This document shows, one piece after another, positions 10,808-21,447 of a DNA stretch of 64,000 bases. A program made the position numbers and the translations under genes. This stretch comes from Vitis vinifera (lineage: Eukaryota > Streptophyta > Magnoliopsida > Vitales > Vitaceae), in assembly GCF_030704535.1 (NCBI RefSeq), contig NC_081808.1, forward strand, positions 24,989,501-25,053,500, in the 5' to 3' direction. Position 1 is the stretch's first letter; each line of letters starts with the position of its first letter. A model generated the notes under the pieces. That model was not told where the DNA came from. It ran no database searches and saw only the letters and a list, made by a program, of their open reading frames with translations.

Positions 10808-11082
10808 GTATTGCTCCAATCTCTATTCCCAATTCAATCAATCAACTTCATTGTGTGCAGTAGTTTGGATGTTGAGAAATACTTATTTACAGTCGTTTAG
10901 ATGCTGAAAATAGTGAGAAAATGAGAGAATTTTTAATCATAGATTTTTCACTATCTAGGGCTCGAGAATACTGAAAATGACAGTGTACCTAAGGCTCCTA
11001 TGACTCCTTCGCTTAGTTGATTTGAGGGTTTTTTTTTAATTTTTTAATTTTTAATGTTTTTGCTTGTTTGGATTTTTGGCAG

Positions 11083-11088
<6 letters not shown>

Positions 11089-11129
<41 letters not shown>
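11089..11129. repeat. (GA)n microsatellite in intron
   Basis: About 20 GA units form a pure dinucleotide run inside the first intron of the SWIM gene. Confidence 0.9.
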
Positions 11130-11131
<2 letters not shown>

Positions 11132-11702
11132 TATAGGAATTACGGTTAGTTTTCTTTTATTTTTCTTCATTCTCTTGGTAACCAAACAGAGTGTCGGATT
11201 TCACTCTGAGGGCTTTGTAACTTGGGAATGCTATTGCTGGAAGGTTCAAGTTCTAGGGTTTCTCTTTGAACAGCCGTGGAACTGTTGCAAGTCTGGATTA
11301 CAGCTTAGAATGAAATTTTTGTTAGATTGACGGTTATTGCTATTTGGGAATGCTTTCTTCTTGTGTAAAAATAAATTTGGTTCAGAGAAAATATGAGAAA
11401 AGTAACTAAAATTTTAAATTGTAAAATTTTTGCAATTTGGCAATACAGAAAACTGCCACTTTACTTGAAACTTGCATTGACTGACTAGAGGGTTTTATTT
11501 ATTTATTTATTTGAAGCAAAGGATGAGAGATAACACAGGAATGAAAATTTTGCTTTCTTTTGCTGCTCTATTTTCTTGCAGACCAAAGAGAAAGCTTGGG
11601 CTTCTCTTTGAAATGCTGTTAACTTGTTAATGCTATCACTGAAAATTTTGAATTCTAGGATTTCATTTTGGACTACGGCTACAATTAGAATTTTTATAAA
11701 AT

Positions 11703-11910
11703 TAACTACTTAGGAGCCTATTAGGGTGCCCAGTTGGTTAGGACAAATATTGGATGTGTGGTAGAGGTGCAGTATACTGGATTCAATTCGTCCCGCTGGT
11801 TGAATACCTTGGATTACTCAATGCTGCGAGGTTTGGACCCCATGGAGTGTCTGGAGGGACCAGCCATGGAAGGTTCCTTGGTTGTAAAAAAAATAAAATA
11901 AGATAAACTA
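11703..11910 (+). mobile_element. tRNA-derived SINE-like element
   Basis: A tRNA-like head carries a box-A-like TGCCCAGTTGGTTAGGAC near 11731 and a box-B-like GGATTCAATTC near 11779. A unique body follows and then an A-rich tail (AAAAAAAATAAAATAAG, about 11885-11902). Imperfect flanking repeats (AACTACTTAG before, AACTACCTGAG after) could be an old target duplication. Plant SINEs are transcribed by Pol III from these boxes and mobilised by LINE proteins. It lies in the first intron of the SWIM gene. It could also be a decayed tRNA pseudogene, but the A-tail favours a SINE. Confidence 0.55.
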
Positions 11911-13311
11911 CCTGAGAACATTATCTTATACAATTATATATTGAATTAACATTCACTAATTTTAGCATGTAACATAAATGGTACCTACTATGCTGCCATG
12001 GAATCCCAGTATAAATGAAAGCCTTGGGAAAAAAATGAAGAGAATCAAAACGAGGGTAAAAACTCTTTATCTTAACAGAAGAAAAGAAAGAATTTTAAAG
12101 TGCAAAATAGGTAAAATGAATTTGATTTTATTCATTGCAACCAATAAAAAATAAACTGGTGAATTTATTATGATCTTTAAGATGAAGTTATTATTATTAT
12201 AGTTGAATAATAAAGATGTAGAATATGACAGAAAATAAGTGATATAATCAGGGTACTTTAGGAAGAGAAAAGTCTACAAACTCTACATATAATATGGATA
12301 TAGATTTATTTTCGTCTCTATTTTTTTATGAAGTTTGAAGAAAATTGTCTGGGACTTTTGGGTTATGGTATTCTATTTATAAATTGTCTTGCTTAAATTA
12401 TATAGAATTGAATATGTGCATTATTAGCTTGTGTCTCACCTTGCTTAGGTCTGTACCTTATGCCTAGGCTTCAAAAGGAGTATTAGACATCTCTTGCACC
12501 TCTTAAAAGCATGTTCAAGGGTCAATAAGGCGTAATGCTGTTGCGGTGTTCTGCAAATTCCATGGTAGGTCATGTTCAAGGATCATGATGTTTGCCTCTG
12601 TGTAACTTGTGCCTCTTCTGGACTATTTGAAAAAAGATATATAAAAGATCTTTTGAGAATGTGGAACTCTCAATCCGAAGGTTGAAATACTTGTTTTTGT
12701 GTAACTTGTTAACTTGGACCAAACTGTTTATTGGTGAAAGATTGATGTCCATAGTATATTTCATTGATTAGTTGGGGTCGGTTTGAGGGAGTAGCTTTTT
12801 GTTTCCTCTTCCATTTTTTTTTGGCGCTTTTTGGCTGCCATTGTATACGTTGTGTGTACTTTGGTGTGCCCTTTTTGGCGCTTTTTAATATAAATCTCAT
12901 TTACTGATCTTTAAAAAAAAAAAAAATGACGTATGCCTCTCTGTGGTTGGGTTAAACTGGAGGTGTGTTCCTGATCTTTTTTGAACTCCATGTAATTGTG
13001 GCTCTGGTCTTGTAATAGTAACTTTTCTCTGTGAAATGTCCCTTTATCTAACCAAGTAATGATTGCTCTTTTCCACAGGCCATAGATCATTTTTCTCTGA
13101 TGGTTTTGAAAATGATATTTTTTAGTGAAAGAAATTTATCAAATAAAAAAATGTGAATGATTCAATTTAGGTTGTTTTTAGATTGTGTGCTGCCTCTGCC
13201 TTTTATCTCTATCTTTATTAATTTGATATGAACATGGTATTTTGTCTGTTTCTTTTTGCAGTAGCTGGTGTTAAGTTAAATCTTGAGCAGTGGTTTGGGA
13301 TTCCACAGAAG

Positions 13312-16300
13312 ATGGATATAATTGAATCCATCCTTGACATTCCAGTGCAAGATCCAAAAGAGGAAGAGTTCTCTTCTGCTGATTTGAATTGGACCAAGTT
13401 TGGAAATCCCGAGCACCATGATGATGTAGCTCTTATTCCTTATGCACGAGTTGATGCATTTATAATTGGAGAATGCTCTAATGTTGAATGTCCAACACGG
13501 TTTCATATTGAGAGGGGAAGAAAACGATCTAAAGGCAGCTTAAAGGAGTACAAAAATGATGAATATTTGGAATATAGGCTGTAAGTTTTTATAGTATTTG
13601 TTGACCTCGATATCCTTGTAGCTTTGTGTTCATATGTCACTGTATGGTGCTGGGAGGGGACTACATTATGTTTAGAACCGTAGTATCCAACTTGGATAAG
13701 CTCATTATAAGCATGCAAACTGCAATAAGGTTCTGAGCAACTTGATTTTATGGTAAACTTTATATTCTGTTTTGACACTTTCTGATTCAAAATTTTCAAC
13801 AGTATGTATTCTAATTGTTGAATATAATGTATTTATAGTATATAATCTTTCCTTGTTAATATAGGTCACATGTATGGTAGTTAGGACTCCTAGCCTTGTA
13901 TATATATATTGCTCAATTGTAAGTAAACATATGAATGAGAATTAAGGTTTTTCTTCTTTCTCTCTCTCTCAACATGGTATCAAAGCCAAGGGAGAAAACC
14001 TAATTCTTTCCTGTTTCCCGTGTCATCAACTCCGGGAAACCTTCCGGTGACCGTGTTTCATTCCGGTCACCTTCTCCATCTCCTAATACTTTCCGGTCAA
14101 TCGGATTGTCGTCAGAAAACACTCACCACCGGCAAACTTTTCCCGTGAACTTTCCGGCGACGTCTTTTTCCGACACCGACCATACCAGAAGGAGCGCCTG
14201 GAGGAGATCTCCAACTTTTGTGAAGGCACCGGAACCAAAAGACCATCCACGCACTGGCCACGTGCAATTTTCCGGCCGGCGACTGCGTCTCATGCGCTGG
14301 CGCGTGAGGGCGCGTGAGGCCTTTTCTGGCGACGCGCCTCCTCCTCCAGCCTCGCCTAACGCCGACCAGCATCCCTACCTCCCTGGTTCTCCCATTCGAG
14401 CCCTGCACGTACCTCTTTTGGGGATTTTTGTCTCCGTCAGCCCTCCAAACAGTCTTTCCGGCGAAGGTCCGGCTACTTTTTCTCCACCCCAATCCCTGCA
14501 CGTGCCTTGGGAAGTGTTCTTCTACCTTTTTGGTGTTACCACGCCGCGATCTGAGGTCGTCTCCCTTTTTCGGTGGTGCCACGCCGCAATCTGAAGCCGT
14601 ATTAGGGCTCTCTTCGATCCAAACATATTTCATTCTCCAGATAAGTGGATATGACTACTAAAACTTCCATTTTTTCCTCTGTCATATCTAGATCTCCTAT
14701 GATTACTTCGGAGAAATTGGTTGGCAGTGAAAATTATCTTTCCTGGTCTGCCTCTGTTGAACTTTGGTTTATGGGTCAAGGATATGAGGATCACTTGGTT
14801 ACCCAAGAGGCAGATATCCCTGAGGTTGACCGCGTACAGTGGAGGAAGATAGATGCACAGTTATGTAGTGTATTATGGCAATCGGTTGATCCCAAGATTC
14901 TTCTTCATCTTCGGGCCTACAAAACTTGTTTTAAATTTTGGACTCAGGTCAAAGGATTATACACGAATGATATCTAGCGTCTTTATAAGGTGGCTTCTGC
15001 TATTGTCCATATCAGCCAACAGGACTTGGATCTATCTACTTATATTGGTCAGATTGCCTCTCTTAAGGAGGAGTTCTTGACTGTGATGCCTCTTACTCCT
15101 GATGTTGGGGCTCAACAAACACATCTTGACAAGTTCTTCATGGTTCTTACTCTTATTGGCCTTCGTCCGGATCTTGAGCCTGTCCGCGATTAGATTCTTG
15201 GTAGTTCATCAGTTCCGTCCTTGGATGATGTGTTTGCTCGCCTCCTCCGTATCTCCTCCACTCAGACTTTGCCATTTGATAGCACTTCAGATTCTTCTGT
15301 GTTAGTTTCTCAAACTAGCTCTCAAGGAGGCCGCAGTGGTACCCGAGGTAGAGGTCAATGTCCTCATTGCACCTATTGCAATAAACTTGGCCACACTCGT
15401 GATCGTTGCTATCAGTTACATGGACGGCCTCCTCGCACTGCCCATGTGGCCCAGTCCTCTGATTCTCCGTTGCCTCAGCCTCCGAGTTCTTCCGCATCTC
15501 AGGCTTCTGTTGCCTCTGTTGCCCAGCCTGGTAATGCCTCTGCCTACCTTACCCACACATCTTCTCTTGGACCCTGGATTCTAGATTCTGGAGCTTCTGA
15601 TCACCTATCTGGTAATAAGGATCTTTTCTCCTCTATTACTACTACCTCTACTTTACCTAATGTTACCTTAGCAAATGGTTCTCAAACTGTGGCTAAAGGT
15701 ATTGGTTTGACCCTTTCTCTGCCTTCTCTACCTCTTACTTCTGTCCTTTATACTCCTGAATGTCCTTTTAATCTTATTTCCATCAGCAAACTCACTCGTA
15801 CTCTTAATTGCTCTATTACCTTTTCTGATAAATTTGTGACCTTGTAGGACCGGAGTACGGGGAAGACGATTGGCATAGGACGTGAGTCTCAAGGCCTCTA
15901 TCACCTCACCTCGGATTCATCTCCTGCAGTTTGCATTTCCACTGATGCTCCTCTCCTCATTCACAATCGTTTGGGCCACCCTAGTCTCTCCAAGTTCCAG
16001 AAGATGGTCCCTCGTTTTTCCACTTTGTCGTCTCTTCCGTGTGAGTCATGTCAGCTTGGGAAACATACTCGTGTCTTGTTCCCAAAGCGTTTGAATAATC
16101 GGGCAAAGTCTCCTTTTGAACTTGTCCACACTGATGTTTGGGGTCCTTGTCGGACTGCGTCTACTTTAGGATTTCAGTATTTTGTCACTTTCATTGATGA
16201 CTATTCTCGATGTACTTGGTTATTTTTAATGAAAAATCGAGCTGAGTTATTCTCTATTTTCCAGAAATTTTATGTTGAAATCCAAACCCAGTTCAATATT

Positions 16301-19300
16301 TCTATTCGTGTGTTACGCAGTGACAATGCCAGGGAATATTTTTCAGCCCCATTTACTTCGTTTATGTCTCATCATGGGATTCTTCATCAGTCTTCTTATG
16401 CTCATACTCCTCAACAAAATGGGGTAGCTGAACGCAAGAATCGACATCTGGTTGAGACAGCTCGTACTATCCTCCTCCATAGTAATGTTCCTTTTCGTTT
16501 TTGGGGGGACGCTGTTCTTACCGCTTGTTATTTGATTAATCGTATGCCCTCCTCTGTCTTACACGATCAGATTTTCACTCCCTTCTCTTCCCTGACCAAC
16601 CACTTTGTTTCCTTCCTCCTCGTGTCTTTGGTTGTACTTGCTTTGTTCATATTCTCACTCCTGGACAGGACAAGCTTTCCGCCAAAGCCATGAAGTGCCT
16701 CTTCTTGGGATATTCTAGACTTCAAAAGGGTTATCGTTGTTATTCCCTTGAGACTCATCGATACTTTATCTTCGCTGATGTCACCTTCTTTGAGGACTCA
16801 CCATTTTTTTCCACCTCTTTTGAGTCTCTTCCTGTTTCTAAAGTCTTGCCCATTCCCATTGTCTCCTCACCTGATGCTATGCCTCCTTGACCACTTCAGG
16901 TTTATCATCATCGTCCTCGTGTCGTTGCTCCTCTCCCTTTTGCTAAGGCACCTGCTGACTCACTTCCTATCCCTTCGGCTTTACCTGCCCCGGCTCTGCC
17001 TTCTCCTAATGACTTACCCATTGCTATTCGGAAAGGTACTCGCTCTACTTGTAATCCTCATTCTATTTACAATTTTTTGATTTATCATCGATTATCTTCA
17101 CCCTATTCTGTTTTTGTTTCTGCTATATCCTCTGTTTCTCTTCCAAAGAGTACCCATGAAGCTCTTTCCCATCTAGGCTGGCGACAGGCAATGGTGGATG
17201 AAATGGTTGCTCTGCACTCTAATGGCACTTGAGATCTTGTTGTTTTACCCTCTGGTAAATCTACCGTTGGCTATCGTTGGGTCTACGCAGTTAAGGTTGG
17301 TTATGATGGTCAGGTTGATCGCCTTAAGGCCCGCTTAGTTGCTAAAGGCTATACTCAGGTTTATGGTTCTGATTATGGTGACACATTCTCCCTTGTTGCC
17401 AAGATTGTTTCTGTCCGTCTGCTTCTCTCCATGGCTGCTATGTGTTCTTGGCCTCTTTATCAGTTGGATATTAAAAATGTCTTCCTTCATGGTGATCTTG
17501 CCGAGGAAGTTTATATGGAGCAACCTCCTGGTTTTGTTGCTTAGGGGGAGTCTGGTTTAGTGTGCAGGATACGCCGTTCTCTATATGGCTTGAAACAATC
17601 TCCTCGAGCATGGTTTGGCTGTTTTAGTTCTGTTGTTCAAGAGTTTGGCATGCTTCGCAGTACATCAGACCATTTAGTTTTCTATCATCATAACTCCTTG
17701 GGGTAGTGTATTTATCTGGTTGTTTATGTGGACGACATCGTCATTACAGGCAGTGATCAGGATGGTATTCAGAAATTAAAGCAACATCTTTTTACGCACT
17801 TTCAGACCAAAGACTTGGGGAAACTCAAGTATTTCTTGGGAATTGAGATAGCTCAATCCAGTTCTGGTGTGGTCCTTTCCCAAAGGAAGTATGCTTTAGA
17901 CATCCTGGAAGAAACCGGTATGTTAGACTGTAAACCGGTAGACACACCTATGGATCCGAATGTCAAACTTGTACCAGGACAGGGGGAGCCTTTAGGAGAC
18001 CCCGGGAGATATCGACGACTCGTAGGTAAATTGAACTATCTCACCATTACTCGTCCAGACATTTCTTTTCCTATGAGTGTTGTTAGTCAATTCTTACAGT
18101 TACCATGTGATAGCCATTGGGATGCCGTAATCCGCATTCTTCGATATATCAAAAGTACACCAGGCCAAGGTGTGTTGTACGAGAACAGAGGTCATACTCA
18201 GGTTGTTGGTTACACAGATGCAGATTGGGCTGGCTCACCCACAGATAGACGTTCCACTTCAGGGTACTGTGTTTTTATTGGAGGTAATCTAATATCTTGG
18301 AAGAGTAAGAAACAAGATGTAGTGGCCAGATCTAGCGCTGAAGCCGAGTATCGAGCTATGGCTTTGGCAACATGTGAACTCATATGGTTGAGACATCTTC
18401 TTCGAGAGTTGAGATTTGGAAAGGATGAACAGATGAAACTCATCTGTGATAACCAGGCCGCATTACATATTGCATCCAATCCAGTCTTTCATGAAAGGAC
18501 CAAGCATATTGAAGTTGACTGTCATTTCATTAGAGAGAAGATCGCATCAGGATGTGTTGCTACAAGTTTTGTTAATTCAAATGATCAACTAGCAGACATC
18601 TTCACTAAATCTCTCAGAGGTCCTAGGATTAAATATATTTGTAACAAGCTTGGTGCATATGACGTATATGCTCCAGCTTGAGGGGGAGTGTTGAATATAA
18701 TGTATTTATAGTATATAATCTTTCCTTGTTAATATAGGTCACATGTATGGTAGTTAGGACTCCTAGCCTTGTATATATATATTGCTCAATTGTAAGTAAA
18801 CATATGAATGAGAATTAAGGTTTTTCTTCTTTCTCTCTCTCTCAACACTAATTAATATCTCCTTAGTGCTAATAAAAATGCATGTATTGAGAAATTTTTT
18901 GTTGCTATCATTATTATTATTGTTACTATTCAAACTTCAGTTACTTATCGAGATTCAAAACCAGGGCTTAAATCCTTGTTTGGACAATTGCACATTTTGA
19001 AGTGCTTCCCAGTTAAAACTTTCTGGTTTTTTTCACATATAGTTCCACAAGTGGTGAATGATCAAGGATGACAGTTGACCATAGACTTAGATATGTGTTG
19101 TAGGATGATTGAGTGATATAGATTATATTGTTTATATTGTCGCAAATTATTCTTTAAACCATAATTTAAGTTATTGTGCTGATCTTTTTTTCTTTTTCTT
19201 TTTCTTTTCTTTGTGAAGGTATTGGTGTTCATTTGGTCCTGAGAACTATGGGGAAGGTGGGGGTATATTGCCAAGCCGGAGATATAGACTTAACACCAGA

Positions 19301-21447
19301 AATCGTGCTGCTAGACCTCAATCTATGCGGGGCTGTACATGCCATTTTGTAGTGAAACGCCTGTATGCCCGTCCCTCACTTGCACTTATTATATATAATG
19401 ATAGGCGTCATGTGAACAAGTCTGGTTTTGTCTGCCATGGCCCCCTAGACAGAGATGCAATTGGCCCTGGTGCCAAGAAAATTCCATACATTTGTAGTGA
19501 AATTCAGCAGCAAACAATGTCTATGATCTATCTTGGCATTCCTGAGGAAAACGTGTTAGAGAAACACATTGAGGGGATTCAACGTTACTGTGGTTCAAAT
19601 GCCAAAGTTAATAGCCTTGCTTCCCAATATGTTCACAAACTTGGTATGATTATCAAACGCTCTACCCACGAATTGGATCTAGATGACCAAGCTAGCATTC
19701 GAATGTGGGTTGAACGCAATAAGAAATCCATATTCTTTTATCAGGATTCTTCAGAAGCAGATCCTTTCATTTTGGGCATTCAAACAGAATGGCAGTTGCA
19801 ACAAATGATTCGATTTGGCCATCGCAGTATTATGGCAGTTGATTCCACATTTGGAATAAAGAGGCTCAAGGTAATTGACTCATTATGCTCATTTTTTTCA
19901 AGCTGTTCAATATTAATAAACAGGATATTTATATGCTATGATTGGTTTGGATGGCAGTACCCTTTGTGCACGCTTCTTGTGTTTGATTCAAGACAGCATG
20001 CACTCCCTGTTGCATGGATTATTACCCGTAGTTTTGCTAAGCCAGATGTGTCTAAATGGATGAAAGCTCTTCTTGATCGAGCTCGTGGTATTGACATTGG
20101 GTGGAAGGTCAGTGGGTTTTTGATTGATGATGCAGCAGCAGAGATTGATTCTATAAGGCAGGATGCTCTTGCTCTTTAAGTTTAATTTAATTTATATATC
20201 ATATGATATAATATAGTTTAATTTGTTTGGTATCAACCTGTATTTCAGGGATGTATTTTGCTGCCCTGTGCTATTTTCCCTCTGGCGTGTCCGTAGATCA
20301 TGGCTAAGGAATATCATCAAGAAAAGCAGCAATGTTGAAGTTCAGAGGGAGATGTTTAAACGGCTGGGAAAAATTGTCTACAGCATTTGGAGTGGAGTGG
20401 ATTCTCTGGTTGCCTTGGAAGAATTCACCCAGGATTTTGTTGATCAAACTTCCTTCATAGAGTACTTCAAGGCATTGTGGATGCCTAAGATAGGTTAGAT
20501 GACTTGCTCTCTCGCACACACGTACTTGCCCGCATGCGCACATACACCCATCTACCACACATGCATACATTCACCTACACTTGCATCTGGATATTGTGTG
20601 TAACTGCCTCAATGTTGTCATATCTAAAATTAGTATCATTTCTGTTGCAGAAATGTGGATTGATATGATGAAAACACTTCCACTTGCAAGCCAGGAGGCA
20701 TCAGGTGCCATAGAAGCATATCATGTGAAGCTGAAAGTTAAACTATATGATGATTCACATCTTGGTGCACTCCAGAGGGTTGATTGGTTAGTGCATAAGC
20801 TAACAACTGAGCTGCACTCAAGCTACTGGCTTGATCGCTATGCAGATGAAAGTGATTCCTTTCAGAATGTTAAGGAAGAATATATTGCTTCTACATCTTG
20901 GCACCGAGCACTGCGAATTCCTGACACTTCCGTTATCTTGGAGGATAAGAACCAACTTTTTGCCAAGGTTTTAAGTCAAAAGGATAGCAATCTAACACAT
21001 CTAGTGTGGAATCCTGGATCAGAATTTGCTTTTTGTGACTGTGAATGGGCAATGCAGGGTAATCTTTGCAAGCATATCATCAAGGTCAATATGATCTGCA
21101 AAAATCATCAAGCCTATCAGTCTTCCATGTCATTTCAGTCATTCAGAGAGATCTTAATGAATCTGTGGAGAAAACCAATGGATGATTCAGTTGCATTGGA
21201 TCAGGCGGTGGCCTGGACACACCAGATGCTTGATCAAATTCAAAAGCTTGTTGAACTGAACAGTGCCAATGACATTGGCAGTGTGGTAAATAATCTGCCT
21301 TTGAAATGGGTTTCCAAGAAAGGTAGAACATTTGTTGGCAGACCATCATCCGCCCCATCACTTCCCTCTAGTTCCAAGAGTAAACCCCTGGATGCTGCTG
21401 CACGCAAAAAGAATCGGAAGCGGAAAAGATTGTCACGGTTGAGATAG
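13312..21447 (+). CDS. SWIM zinc-finger protein with MULE transposase-like core
   Basis: Five coding exons: 13312-13580, 19219-19870, 19958-20157, 20249-20493 and 20651-21447, giving 2,163 nt or 720 residues, in frame throughout. The start is the ATG at 13312 in a probable second exon that begins at 13262. The N-terminal third has a FAR1/MULE-associated character. A MULE transposase-like region spans roughly residues 290-410 (AVDSTFG, then [10 protein letters not shown]). A SWIM finger of the form CxCx(n)CxH lies near residues 584-598 (CDCEWAM...CKH). The tail is strongly basic (RKKNRKRKR), a likely nuclear signal. By family similarity it resembles Arabidopsis SWIM proteins such as At1g60560, thought to descend from Mutator-like transposases; its molecular role is not established. 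Odd points: a 5.6-kb intron containing a Copia element, a GC-AG intron, and an 87-nt intron that keeps the frame open. Confidence 0.85.
13816..13974 (+). repeat. 5' LTR of the intronic Copia
   Basis: 159 bp, TG...CA, identical by eye to the 3' LTR. It has a CTTGTATATATATATTGC TATA-like run and ends in a CT-rich segment immediately before the primer site. Confidence 0.95.
13975..13991 (+). promoter_or_regulatory. Primer binding site of the intronic Copia
   Basis: TGGTATCAAAGCC lies directly after the LTR terminus. It matches the usual plant Copia site for initiator methionine tRNA except for one G-to-A change (usual TGGTATCAGAGC). Reverse transcription of the element would start here. Confidence 0.85.
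14651..18681 (+). pseudogene. Broken Copia gag-pol polyprotein
   Basis: A single gag-pol frame begins at the ATG at 14651. Visible in order are an N-terminal gag (UBN2-like), a CCHC zinc knuckle (about 15367-15410), protease [13 protein letters not shown] (about 15574), the integrase zinc region and DDE core ([23 protein letters not shown]), RT with YVDDIVITG (about 17723), and RNase H ([18 protein letters not shown]). In-frame stops lie at 14975, 15191, 15845, 17542 and 17704 (TAG) and at 16888 and 17230 (TGA). A one-base loss near 16574 shifts the frame. From 17728 the RT end and RNase H are open for 317 codons to TGA at 18679. The upstream open frame 14106-14594 lies in the untranslated leader. 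Confidence 0.9.
18681..18688 (+). promoter_or_regulatory. Polypurine tract of the intronic Copia
   Basis: AGGGGGAG immediately precedes the 3' LTR start (TG at 18689), where plus-strand DNA synthesis is primed in LTR retrotransposons. Confidence 0.9.
18689..18847 (+). repeat. 3' LTR of the intronic Copia
   Basis: 159 bp, identical by eye to the 5' LTR at 13816. The target duplication CTAAT follows directly. Confidence 0.95.
19871..19957 (+). other. 87-nt intron without an in-frame stop
   Basis: Donor CTCAAG/GTAATT at 19870/19871 and acceptor TGGCAG at 19957. The length is 29 codons and the sequence has no stop in the gene's frame, so retention would insert 29 mostly hydrophobic residues between RLK and YPLCTLL inside the MULE-like region. 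I call it an intron because the splice consensus is good and the insert breaks a conserved-looking region. Confidence 0.75.
20158..20248 (+). other. GC-AG intron
   Basis: The exon frame through GAGATTGATTCTATAAG is continued by GGATGTATTTTGC after TATTTCAG at 20248. The only donor that keeps the frame is AAG/GCAGGA at 20157/20158, with GC in place of GT. The next GT (about 20179) lies beyond an in-frame TAA. Confidence 0.7.

Larger units (their letters stand above)
13816..18847 (+). mobile_element. Complete Copia LTR retrotransposon, 5,032 bp, TSD CTAAT
   Basis: LTRs at 13816-13974 and 18689-18847 are both 159 bp and read as identical. Both begin TGTTG and end AACA, and the element is flanked by CTAAT at 13811-13815 and 18848-18852. 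The primer site TGGTATCAAAGCC at 13975 fits initiator Met tRNA. The polypurine tract AGGGGGAG lies at 18681-18688. The internal region encodes gag, protease, integrase, RT and RNase H in Copia order, but it carries seven in-frame stops and one frameshift. The element sits in sense inside an intron of the SWIM gene. Identical LTRs imply recent insertion. Confidence 0.95.
13581..19218 (+). other. Intron 1 of the coding region, enlarged by a Copia insertion
   Basis: The donor is GGCT/GTAAGT at 13580/13581 and the acceptor is GTGAAG at 19218. Joining the exons gives a continuous frame through [11 protein letters not shown]. Without the 5,032-bp Copia element and one TSD copy, the intron would be about 600 bp. 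The element lies in the same orientation as the gene, so its LTR polyadenylation and promoter signals face the transcript. Confidence 0.8.

Noticed and set aside
12420-12560. Possible decayed DNA transposon end (CTTGCTTAGG / GCCTAGGCTTC words) in the SWIM gene intron
   Set aside because: No terminal inverted repeat pair or target duplication could be found.
14106-14633. Open frames of 162 and 173 codons on both strands near the Copia 5' end
   Set aside because: They lie in the untranslated leader between the primer site and gag, rich in CCGG words. No protein similarity is recognised and the two strands overlap.
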